DNA of 6,235 nucleotides from an uncultured Clostridia bacterium (lineage in GTDB: Bacteria > Bacillota > Clostridia > Oscillospirales > Oscillospiraceae): positions 1-6,235 of the forward strand of contig CALJDB010000177.1 in NCBI GenBank assembly GCA_938023775.1. Reading direction: 5' to 3'. The translations under genes were made by a program, and so were the position numbers. The notes beneath the pieces were generated by a model. That model saw only the letters and a program-made list of their open reading frames with translations, did not search any database and was not told where the DNA came from. Below are positions 1 to 6,235 of this stretch, in pieces (the first letter of the stretch is position 1; each line of letters opens with the position of its first letter).

Positions 1-1
1 G

Positions 2-1489
2 GGCAGCGTCAAGGGCAAGCAGAACGCCCGGCACGCCGTCAGCGACTGGATGGAGCTGGAAAAGCAGCGCGGAATTTCCGTCACGAGCTCCGTGCTCCAG
101 TTTGAATACGAAGGCTGCTGCATCAACATTCTGGATACGCCGGGACATCAGGACTTCTCCGAGGACACTTACCGCACGCTGATGGCGGCGGACAGCGCCG
201 TCATGGTCATCGACGCCGCCAAGGGCATCGAGCCGCAGACACGCAAGCTCTTCAAGGTCTGCGCCATGCGCGGCATCCCCATCTTCACCTTCATCAACAA
301 GCTCGACCACGAGTCGCGCGACCCCTTCGAGCTGCTCGACGAGCTGGAGACGGAGTTCGGAATCGCGACCTATCCGATGAACTGGCCCGTCAGCTGCGGC
401 GCGACCTTCAAGGGCATTTATGACCGCGAAAGCCGCAGCGTTCTGACCTACACGAACTACCACGGCGGCGCAAAGCGCCTTGAGAGCATCACCTGCCCCA
501 TTGGGGACACCGCCGCGCTCGACGAGCTCATCGGCGCGCGCTTCCGCGAGGAGCTGTGCGAGCAGGTGGAGCTCGTGGAGGGCGCGGGCGAGGACTTTGA
601 CCTTGCGCGCGTTCACGCGGGCAAGCTCAGCCCCGTGTTCTTCGGCTCGGCGCTGCATAATTTCGGTGTGGAGCAGTTTCTGGAGAGCTTCTTAAAGCTC
701 ACGACCGCGCCGCTCGCGCGCCGCAACGCCGAGACAGGCGAGCTCATCGACCCGACGGACGACCACTTCTCCGCCTTCGTGTTCAAAATTCAGGCAAACA
801 TGAACAAGGCGCACCGCGACCGCATCTCCTTCCTGCGCATCTGCTCCGGCAAATTCCAGCGCGGCAAGGAATATTTCCACCTGCAAAGCGGCAAGACGCT
901 CCGCCTTGCCCAGCCGCAGCAGATGATGGCGCAGGAGCGCGACATCATCGACGAGGCTTACGCCGGGGATATCATCGGCGTGTTTGACCCCGGCACATTC
1001 TCCATCGGCGACACGATCTGCGAGGCGGGGCAGCTCATCCGCTTCACCGGCATCCCGACCTTCGCGCCGGAGCACTTTGCCATCATCGAGCAGGTGGACT
1101 CCATGAAGCGCAAGCAGTTCGCGAAGGGCATGACCGAGATCGCGCAGGAGGGCGCGATCCAGATCTTCTTCTACCCCAACGCCGGTATGGAGCAGGTCAT
1201 CGTCGGCGTCGTCGGCGTGCTGCAATTCGACGTGCTGAAGTTCCGCATGAAGAGCGAATACGGCGTGGAATTCATCCAGCGCGATCTGCCGCACGAGTTC
1301 ATCCGCCGCGTCCAGAACCCGGATTTCAACGGCGCGGACTATAACTTCACCGGCGACACCCGCTGGGTCCGCGACGTCCGCGGCCGCGACCTGCTCATCT
1401 TCAACGGCGCATGGACCGTCCGCTGGGCGCAGGAGAAAAACGAGGGGCTTATTCTGACGGAGTTCCATCAGGATATTGAACAGGGCTAA
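2..1489 (+). CDS. prfC: Peptide chain release factor 3 (RF3), 5' partial
   Basis: RF3 is a ribosome-associated GTPase that drives RF1/RF2 off the ribosome after peptide release. The reading frame is open from base 2, and 495 residues are visible. E. coli RF3, from memory, is about 529 residues, so some 30-40 N-terminal residues with the P-loop (G1) lie outside the window. The ATG at 50 is internal, because RF3-like sequence (KQNARHAVSDW) precedes it in frame. In window numbering the motifs are: switch I region EKQRGISVTSSV (about 20-31), G3 DTPGH (45-49) followed by QDFSEDTYRTL, which separates RF3 from EF-G, G4 NKLD (99-102), and G5-like GSAL (215-218). The domain II stretch FVFKIQAN..HRDRISFLRICSGKF follows at about 259-285, then the C-terminal GVVGVLQFDVL (402-412). 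The TAA stop is at 1487-1489. The gene converges on eno, and repeat copy 1 and a hairpin terminator follow. No frameshift or missing motif is seen in the visible part. Confidence 0.97.
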   Translation, partial: GSVKGKQNARHAVSDWMELEKQRGISVTSSVLQFEYEGCCINILDTPGHQDFSEDTYRTLMAADSAVMVIDAAKGIEPQTRKLFKVCAMRGIPIFTFINKLDHESRDPFELLDELETEFGIATYPMNWPVSCGATFKGIYDRESRSVLTYTNYHGGAKRLESITCPIGDTAALDELIGARFREELCEQVELVEGAGEDFDLARVHAGKLSPVFFGSALHNFGVEQFLESFLKLTTAPLARRNAETGELIDPTDDHFSAFVFKIQANMNKAHRDRISFLRICSGKFQRGKEYFHLQSGKTLRLAQPQQMMAQERDIIDEAYAGDIIGVFDPGTFSIGDTICEAGQLIRFTGIPTFAPEHFAIIEQVDSMKRKQFAKGMTEIAQEGAIQIFFYPNAGMEQVIVGVVGVLQFDVLKFRMKSEYGVEFIQRDLPHEFIRRVQNPDFNGADYNFTGDTRWVRDVRGRDLLIFNGAWTVRWAQEKNEGLILTEFHQDIEQG

Positions 1490-1536
1490 AGCCTCAAATG
1501 AGACCCGCTTCGCTGGGCTCCCGGTCGAAAGAGATT

Positions 1537-1681
1537 CACTCCGCTCAGCGCACAAGCGCCCTGCCGAATGGCAGGGCGCTTGCACGTTCCCTCCGCGCAG
1601 AGTATTTTTCGGCACGCACGTGTCGCGCCGAAAAATGGATTGGAATTTATTCGCGCCTGCGGGCGCGAACTCTGCGAGGCT
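1537..1681 (+). repeat. Structured intergenic repeat, copy 1 (downstream of prfC)
   Basis: This is a 145-nt copy of an element also found at 3052-3180 and 5550-5678 on the opposite strand. It opens with the invariant CACTCCGCTCAGCGCAC (1537-1553). A 12-bp hairpin follows, AAGCGCCCTGCC / GGCAGGGCGCTT (1554-1565 with 1570-1581, loop GAAT). Next comes invariant GCACGTTCCCTCCGCG, then a hairpin ATTTTTCGGC / GCCGAAAAAT (1604-1613 with 1627-1636). The last hairpin is TTCGCGCC / GGCGCGAA (1650-1657 with 1662-1669), and the copy ends in CTGCGAGGCT. It is 16 nt longer than the other copies, mostly because of the larger first hairpin. Similarity to copy 3 probably extends upstream to about 1503 (CCGCTTCGCTGGG). 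It lies in the sense orientation, 47 nt after the prfC stop. No hairpin here is followed by a T-run. I see no convincing coding potential. The function is unknown. Confidence 0.88.
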
Positions 1682-1689
1682 TGTTTTTA

Positions 1690-1724
1690 AAAATGCTGCC
1701 CGGCTTTCAGCCGGGCAGCGTTTT

Positions 1725-1726
<2 letters not shown>
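1690..1726. terminator. Bidirectional intrinsic terminator shared by prfC and eno
   Basis: A perfect 10-bp GC-rich stem, GCTGCCCGGC / GCCGGGCAGC (1695-1704 with 1710-1719), closes a 5-nt loop TTTCA. On the plus strand it is followed by G and six Ts (1721-1726), a good intrinsic terminator for prfC transcripts. On the minus strand it starts 5 nt after the eno stop codon and is followed by ATTTTT (1694-1689), so it also suits eno. The T-run used by the plus strand overlaps the eno stop codon (1725-1727), so the design is very compact. Confidence 0.9.
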
Positions 1727-3041
<1,315 letters not shown>

Positions 3042-3051
3042 TTATTTATAG

Positions 3052-3180
3052 AGCTTCGCAGAATTTGTCGCCGGGGCGACAAACAAATTTCAATCATTTT
3101 TCGGCGCGACACGTGCGTGCCGAAAAATTCCGCTCGCGGAGGGAACGTGCGCCCCGAAGGGGCGTGCGCTGAGCGGAGTG
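3052..3180 (-). repeat. Structured intergenic repeat, copy 2 (downstream of gpmI)
   Basis: This 129-nt copy aligns without gaps to 5550-5678, with 12 mismatches counted by eye (about 91% identity). Read in the sense of gpmI, it starts with the invariant CACTCCGCTCAGCGCAC (3180-3164). A short hairpin CGCCCC / GGGGCG with a 3-nt TTC loop follows, then GCACGTTCCCTCCGCG. The hairpin ATTTTTCGGC..GCCGAAAAAT comes next, and finally TTTGTCGC / GCGACAAA with a 4-nt loop (about 3083-3064). It fills most of the gpmI-eno gap and ends about a dozen bases before the eno ribosome site. Its distal stem differs from that of copy 1 but keeps full pairing. No T-tract follows any stem. Confidence 0.9.
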
Positions 3181-3189
3181 CAGCCTTTT

Positions 3190-3221
3190 TCGATTTGAAG
3201 GCGCTCGCGCCTTCAAATCGA
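3190..3221 (-). other. Perfect palindrome embracing the gpmI stop codon
   Basis: A perfect 14-bp inverted repeat TCGATTTGAAGGCG / CGCCTTCAAATCGA has a 4-nt loop (3204-3207). The last two sense codons of gpmI (TCG ATT) and its TGA stop (3215-3213) form part of the 5' arm in the mRNA. Downstream on the minus strand come AAAAAGG bases rather than a U-tract, so it is not a standard intrinsic terminator. A hairpin at this point would sit across the ribosome's termination site or protect the transcript's 3' end. Its role is inference. Confidence 0.85.
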
Positions 3222-4733
3222 GGCGATGAGGCTCTCCCCCGTCATCTCGGCAGGCTTTTCGTAGCCCATCAGCTCCAGCATGGTCGGCGCGATGTCGGCG
3301 AGGCGGCCGGGACGGAGCGTGACGCTTGTGCCGACGGCGATGAAGGGCACGGGATTCGTCGTGTGGGCGGTGTTGACCGTGCCGTCCGGGCTGCGCATGC
3401 AGTCGGCGTTGCCGTGGTCGGCGGTGATGAGCGTCACGCCGCCCATCGCGCTCACGGCGTCCGCGATGCGCCCGACGCACTCGTCTACGGTCTCGACCGC
3501 CTTGACCGCCGCCTCCATCACGCCCGTGTGACCCACCATGTCGCAGTTCGCGAGGTTGCAGACCACCATGTCGTACTCCCCGCTCAGGATGCGCTTCACG
3601 CACTCGTCCGTGACGGCGCGGGCGCTCATCTCCGGCACGAGGTCGTAGGTCGCAAATTCGCGCGGCGAGGGGATCAGCACGCGGTCCTCGCCGGGGAAGA
3701 CCTTTTCGACGCCGCCGTTGAAGAAAAAGGTCACATGGGCATATTTCTCCGTCTCCGCGATGCGGAGCTGGCGGAGCCCGAGCTCGCTCACAAAGCCGCC
3801 GAGCGTGTTCTCGATCGGCTCCGGCGGGAAGGCGATGGGCAGGGGCAGCGCCTCGTCATACTGCGTCGTGCAGACATAGGCAAGGTCCAGCGGCTGCGTG
3901 TCCAGCTCCGCGTCCGCGGGCAGATGGCCGGTGAGCGCCCAAGTGATCTCCCGCGCGCGGTCGGGGCGGAAGTTCGCGAAAATGACGCTGTCGCCCGGCG
4001 CGATGAGCCCGCTGCGGTCGCAGACGACGGGCTCGACAAATTCGTCCGTGACGCCCGCGGCGTAGCTTTGCTCCACCGCCGCCGCGCCGTCCGGGTTCTG
4101 CGTGCCCTCGCCGCGCACGAGCGCGTTATAGGCGCGCTGCACGCGGTCCCAGCGCTTGTCGCGGTCCATGGCGTAAAATCTGCCCTGCACGGTGGCGAGC
4201 GCGCCGACGCCGAGCGCAGCGCATTTTTCCTCCAGCGCGCGGACAAAGCCGAGCCCGCTCGTGGGCGCGACGTCGCGCCCGTCCAAGAATGCGTGGACAT
4301 AAACGCGGCGGAGCCCTTCGCGCTTCGCGAGCTCCAGCAGCGCAAAGATGTGGTCGATGTGGCTGTGGACGCCGCCGTTTGAGAGCAGGCCGAGGATATG
4401 CAGCGCCGCGCCGCGCTCCCGCGCGCGGTGGACCGCGGCGAGATAGGCTTGGTTTTGGAAAAAGCTGCCGTCCGCGACGGCGTTCGTGATGCGTGGCAGA
4501 TCCTGAAACACGACGCGGCCCGCGCCGATGTTCATGTGACCGACCTCGCTGTTGCCGATCTGACCCGCCGGAAGTCCGACGTCCAGCCCGGAGGCGGCGA
4601 GCTCGGTGTGGGGCCACGCGCTCCAGAGCGCGTCCAGCCGCGGGGTGGCTGCCTCGGAAACGGCGTTGTACGGTCCCGGCGCGGCGAGACCGAAGCCGTC
4701 CATGATCAGAAGGACGGTGGGCGTTTTTTTCAT
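3213..4733 (-). CDS. gpmI: 2,3-bisphosphoglycerate-independent phosphoglycerate mutase
   Basis: This cytoplasmic metalloenzyme converts 3-phosphoglycerate to 2-phosphoglycerate through a phosphoserine intermediate. It belongs to the alkaline-phosphatase-like superfamily. The protein has 506 residues, close to the roughly 510 usual for the family. D12 (LIMDGFG) is a metal ligand, and S62 in GNSEVGHMNIGAGR is the phosphorylated serine. The substrate-binding insert shows GGVHSH (120-125), DGRD (151-154), GRFYAMDRDKRWDR (184-197) and NFRPDRARE (254-262). The C-terminal metal-binding part shows K330 (ETEKYAHVTFFFNGG), NLANCDMVGHTG (393-404, with D398 and H402), DHGN (439-442) and H457. All residues expected for catalysis are present. 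The ATG at 4733 overlaps the tpiA TGA, so translation is probably coupled to tpiA. The stop codon is buried in a perfect hairpin. It is not the cofactor-dependent type (gpmA), which is unrelated in sequence. Confidence 0.98.
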   Translation of the reverse strand: MKKTPTVLLIMDGFGLAAPGPYNAVSEAATPRLDALWSAWPHTELAASGLDVGLPAGQIGNSEVGHMNIGAGRVVFQDLPRITNAVADGSFFQNQAYLAAVHRARERGAALHILGLLSNGGVHSHIDHIFALLELAKREGLRRVYVHAFLDGRDVAPTSGLGFVRALEEKCAALGVGALATVQGRFYAMDRDKRWDRVQRAYNALVRGEGTQNPDGAAAVEQSYAAGVTDEFVEPVVCDRSGLIAPGDSVIFANFRPDRAREITWALTGHLPADAELDTQPLDLAYVCTTQYDEALPLPIAFPPEPIENTLGGFVSELGLRQLRIAETEKYAHVTFFFNGGVEKVFPGEDRVLIPSPREFATYDLVPEMSARAVTDECVKRILSGEYDMVVCNLANCDMVGHTGVMEAAVKAVETVDECVGRIADAVSAMGGVTLITADHGNADCMRSPDGTVNTAHTTNPVPFIAVGTSVTLRPGRLADIAPTMLELMGYEKPAEMTGESLIASI

Positions 4734-4741
4734 TCCTCTCC
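4730..4741 (-). promoter_or_regulatory. tpiA/gpmI ATGA stop-start overlap with gpmI ribosome site
   Basis: The gpmI ATG (4733-4731) shares bases with the tpiA TGA (4732-4730). A GGAGAGGA purine run inside the last tpiA codons (4741-4734) supplies the ribosome site. The GGAG core ends 4 nt before the ATG, which is tight. The arrangement points to translational coupling or reinitiation between the two genes. Confidence 0.85.
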
Positions 4742-5512
4742 GCCCTCGCCGCAGCTCGTGATGATCGTGGCAAAGTCCGCGGGCTTCAGACTCGCGCCGC
4801 CGATGAGTCCGCCGTCGATATCCGGCATGGCGAGCAGCTCCGCGGCGTTTTTGGCGTTCATGCTGCCGCCGTAGAGGATGGAGACGCCGCGGGCGACGCG
4901 CGCGTCATAGGTCTTGCGCAGCAGCGCGCGGATATGCTCGCAGACCTCCTGCGCCTGCTCCGCCGTGGCGGTCTTGCCCGTACCGATCGCCCAGATGGGC
5001 TCATAGGCGATGACGACGTGCTTCACGTCCAGCGGGTCGACGCCCGCAAGGGCGGTGCGCACCTGAAAGTCCAGCAGCTCCATCGTGACGCCGAGCTCGC
5101 GCTGCTCCAGCGTTTCGCCGACGCAGACGATGGGCACGAGGTCGTTATCGAGCGCGGCGTGGACCTTGCGGTTGATGGCGACGTCCGTCTCGTTATAATA
5201 CTGGCGGCGCTCACTGTGGCCCACGATGACGTAGCGCACGCCGGCGTCCGTCAGCATCGCGCAGCTGAGCTCGCCGGTATAAGCGCCGGAGGGGGCGTAA
5301 TGCACGGTCTCCGCGCCGACATGGACGCGGGTGCCCTTCAGCGCGCGCTGCGCCGCCGGAATGCAGAGCGCCGGGATGCAGAGCACAACGTCGCAGCCCC
5401 GCTGCTTCGGCAGCAGCGTCCGCAGCTCCGCCGCATAAGCCGCCGTCTCCGTCGGCGTCTTGTTCATTTTCCAGTTTCCGGCGATAATGGTCTTGCGGTA
5501 TTTACGGTTCAT
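4730..5512 (-). CDS. tpiA: Triosephosphate isomerase
   Basis: This cytoplasmic TIM-barrel enzyme interconverts dihydroxyacetone phosphate and glyceraldehyde 3-phosphate. The protein has 260 residues from the chosen start, close to the usual 250-255. N13 and K15 lie in AGNWKMN (11-17). The catalytic histidine H99 lies in VGHSERR and the catalytic base E171 in AYEPIWAIGTGKTAT, whose following residues form the mobile loop 6. The phosphate-binding YGGS (214-217) and GGLIGGASL (234-242) complete the site. The start at 5512 (MNRKYRKTIIAGNWK) was chosen over an in-frame ATG at 5584. The longer form would add 24 residues translated from repeat sequence and from the ribosome site. A family position often GAQN reads GAET here (66-69), a conservative oddity. 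The C-terminus is an acidic GEGGEE tail whose codons double as the gpmI ribosome site. The gene is separated from pgk by repeat copy 3. Confidence 0.98.
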   Translation of the reverse strand: MNRKYRKTIIAGNWKMNKTPTETAAYAAELRTLLPKQRGCDVVLCIPALCIPAAQRALKGTRVHVGAETVHYAPSGAYTGELSCAMLTDAGVRYVIVGHSERRQYYNETDVAINRKVHAALDNDLVPIVCVGETLEQRELGVTMELLDFQVRTALAGVDPLDVKHVVIAYEPIWAIGTGKTATAEQAQEVCEHIRALLRKTYDARVARGVSILYGGSMNAKNAAELLAMPDIDGGLIGGASLKPADFATIITSCGEGGEE

Positions 5513-5518
5513 GATCTT

Positions 5519-5529
5519 CTCTTCCTCTC
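5519..5529 (-). promoter_or_regulatory. Ribosome binding site of tpiA
   Basis: On the minus strand a purine run, GAGAGGAAGAG, precedes the ATG at 5512. Its AGAGG core (5528-5524) is 11 nt from the start. This run decides the start, because the alternative ATG at 5584 lies in repeat sequence (AAATTTGTTTGTCGC) without a comparable site. Confidence 0.65.
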
Positions 5530-5532
5530 TGA

Positions 5533-5558
5533 TGCGAAGCGGATATCTCAGCTTCGCA
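5533..5558. repeat. Short inverted repeat at the edge of repeat copy 3
   Basis: TGCGAAGC (5533-5540) and GCTTCGCA (5551-5558) form an 8-bp perfect inverted repeat with a 10-nt loop. The right arm is the terminal part of repeat copy 3, and the left arm lies just upstream of the tpiA ribosome site. It could form a hairpin in the 5' leader of tpiA, or mark the boundary of the inserted element. No T-tract is present on either side. Confidence 0.6.
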
Positions 5559-5678
5559 GAATTTGTCGCCGCTGCGACAAACAAATTTCAATTATTTTTC
5601 GGCGCGACCTGTGCGTGCCGAAAAACACTCTGCGCGGAGGGAACGTGCGCCCCGGAGGGGCGTGCGCTGAGCGGAGTG
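5550..5678 (-). repeat. Structured intergenic repeat, copy 3 (downstream of pgk)
   Basis: This 129-nt copy is collinear with 3052-3180. Read in the sense of pgk, it has the invariant 17-mer CACTCCGCTCAGCGCAC (5678-5662). A short hairpin CGCCCC / GGGGCG with a TCC loop and GCACGTTCCCTCCGCG follow. The next hairpin is GTTTTTCGGC..GCCGAAAAAT, where one end pair is a G-U type wobble. The distal hairpin TTTGTCGC / GCGACAAA has loop AGCG. It lies between pgk and tpiA, so a pgk-tpiA co-transcript would carry it internally. Copies 1 and 3 share further similarity toward the upstream stop codon (CCGCTTCGCTGGG), so the real element may be longer than marked. Confidence 0.9.
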
Positions 5679-5686
5679 AATCCTTC

Positions 5687-5721
5687 TCGAAGTGAAACCC
5701 AGCGAAGCGGTTTCACTTCGA
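5687..5721 (-). other. Perfect palindrome embracing the pgk stop codon
   Basis: A 13-bp perfect inverted repeat TCGAAGTGAAACC / GGTTTCACTTCGA (5721-5709 with 5699-5687 on the minus strand) has a 9-nt loop GCTTCGCTG. The last two sense codons of pgk (TCG AAG) and its TGA stop (5715-5713) lie in the 5' arm. The arrangement matches that at the gpmI stop, although the arm sequences differ. No T-run follows, so it is not a standard terminator. Confidence 0.85.
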
Positions 5722-6235
5722 CATGAGGCACGCCACGCCCGGCAGCTCCTTGCCCTCCAGAAACTCCAGCGAGGCGCCGCCGCCGGTGGAGATGTGGGTC
5801 ATCTTGTCGGCAAAGCCGAACTTTTCGACCGCCGCGGCGCTGTCGCCGCCGCCGACGATCGTGACCGCCCCGCTCTCGGCGATGGCGCGGGCGATGGCGC
5901 GGGTGCCGGAGGCGAAGCCGTGGAACTCAAAAACGCCCATGGGACCGTTCCAGATGATGGTCCCCGCGTCGCGGATGGCGGGGTAGAAAAGCTGGACGGT
6001 CTGGGAGCCGATGTCGAGCCCCATGCAGTCGTCCGGGATGCGCTCGACGCTCACGGTCAGCACCGCGCTCGTGTCCTCGAATTTGTCGTTGATGGCGGTG
6101 TCCACAGGCAGGAGCAGCTCCACGCCCTTTTCCTTTGCCGCGGCGACCGCCTCTGCGTCGTCCGTGATCGCGCCAAAGTCGATGCCGACGTATTCCTTCA
6201 CGGCATCCACCATCGTAAGCCTGCGCCAGCCGGGG
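5713..6235 (-). CDS. pgk: Phosphoglycerate kinase, C-terminal part (5' end beyond window)
   Basis: Pgk transfers the acyl phosphate of 1,3-bisphosphoglycerate to ADP, giving ATP and 3-phosphoglycerate in the cytoplasm. The frame stays open to the window edge, so 173 C-terminal residues of a protein usually near 395-400 are visible. This is the nucleotide-binding domain. In window numbering it shows LLLPVD (40-45), [11 protein letters not shown] (66-76), [10 protein letters not shown] (95-104), [13 protein letters not shown] (128-140) and [22 protein letters not shown] (146-167), ending CLMSK. The ATG at 6213 is internal and should not be taken as the start. The first 30 or so visible residues ([15 protein letters not shown]...) do not resemble the usual segment before LLLPVD and seem about nine residues longer. 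This may be a lineage variant or a sequence problem. The stop codon lies inside a perfect hairpin, and repeat copy 3 and tpiA follow. Confidence 0.95.
   Translation of the reverse strand, partial: PGWRRLTMVDAVKEYVGIDFGAITDDAEAVAAAKEKGVELLLPVDTAINDKFEDTSAVLTVSVERIPDDCMGLDIGSQTVQLFYPAIRDAGTIIWNGPMGVFEFHGFASGTRAIARAIAESGAVTIVGGGDSAAAVEKFGFADKMTHISTGGGASLEFLEGKELPGVACLMSK

Noticed and set aside
692..1615. A 307-codon open frame on the minus strand opposite prfC
   Set aside because: It is a shadow of prfC with no ribosome site and no family motif, and its start lies inside repeat copy 1.
1490..1724. tRNA or other known RNA gene in the gaps
   Set aside because: No cloverleaf with a T-loop or CCA end, and no riboswitch core that I recognise; the hairpins are explained by the repeat and the terminator.
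3044..3050. TATAAAT (minus strand) as a -10 box for eno
   Set aside because: It would start transcription within or next to the eno ribosome site, and there is no acceptable -35 at 16-18 nt; the nearest candidate, GCGACA, is weak and lies within the repeat hairpin.
3052..3180. Repeat copies as intrinsic terminators
   Set aside because: Several strong stems are present, but none is followed by a T-tract in the sense direction; A-rich bases follow instead.
5513..5584. N-terminal extension of tpiA from the ATG at 5584
   Set aside because: The extra 24 residues are encoded by repeat sequence and by the ribosome site, and TPI proteins normally begin a few residues before AGNWKMN.
4934..5695. A 253-codon open frame on the plus strand opposite tpiA
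   Set aside because: It is antisense to tpiA, and its end is the antisense translation of repeat copy 3; it has no recognisable domain.
6211..6213. ATG as the start of a short pgk-like gene
   Set aside because: The frame is open upstream to the window edge, and only the C-terminal domain of Pgk would be encoded; the gene simply continues beyond the window.

Overview
The window carries the lower-glycolysis gene cluster of a GC-rich bacterium, with the end of a translation-termination gene facing it. The order on the minus strand (reading from high to low coordinates) is pgk (only its C-terminal half is inside the window), tpiA, gpmI (the cofactor-independent phosphoglycerate mutase) and eno. 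This order is common in Bacillota, where gapA usually lies upstream of pgk. Together with the high GC content judged by eye, purine-rich Shine-Dalgarno sites and the style of the proteins, it suggests a GC-rich gut-type Clostridia member such as an Oscillospiraceae relative. That assignment is inference from recall, not a search result.

Layout: 2-1489 (+) is prfC (peptide chain release factor 3), missing roughly its first 30-40 codons including the P-loop. 1490-1724 is the convergent prfC/eno gap, holding repeat copy 1 and a bidirectional hairpin terminator. 1725-3020 (-) is eno. 3021-3212 is the eno/gpmI gap with repeat copy 2. 3213-4733 (-) is gpmI, overlapping tpiA (4730-5512, -) by an ATGA junction. 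5513-5712 is the tpiA/pgk gap with repeat copy 3. 5713-6235 (-) is the 3' part of pgk. No gene-free stretch exceeds 300 bases.

The enzymes work in sequence. TpiA interconverts the triose phosphates, Pgk makes ATP from 1,3-bisphosphoglycerate, GpmI converts 3- to 2-phosphoglycerate, and Eno makes phosphoenolpyruvate. prfC is functionally unrelated and on the opposite strand.

The genes are ordinary housekeeping genes; the most interesting content lies between them. All three intergenic gaps of appreciable size hold a copy of the same 129-145-nt structured repeat. Each copy lies just downstream of a stop codon and in the same orientation as the gene it follows (prfC, gpmI, pgk). Hairpin arms differ between copies while pairing is kept, and in two copies an adjoining perfect palindrome swallows the stop codon of the upstream gene. 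None of the repeat hairpins has a T-tract, so they do not look like intrinsic terminators. They look like a family of 3'-UTR RNA structures or dispersed palindromic elements.
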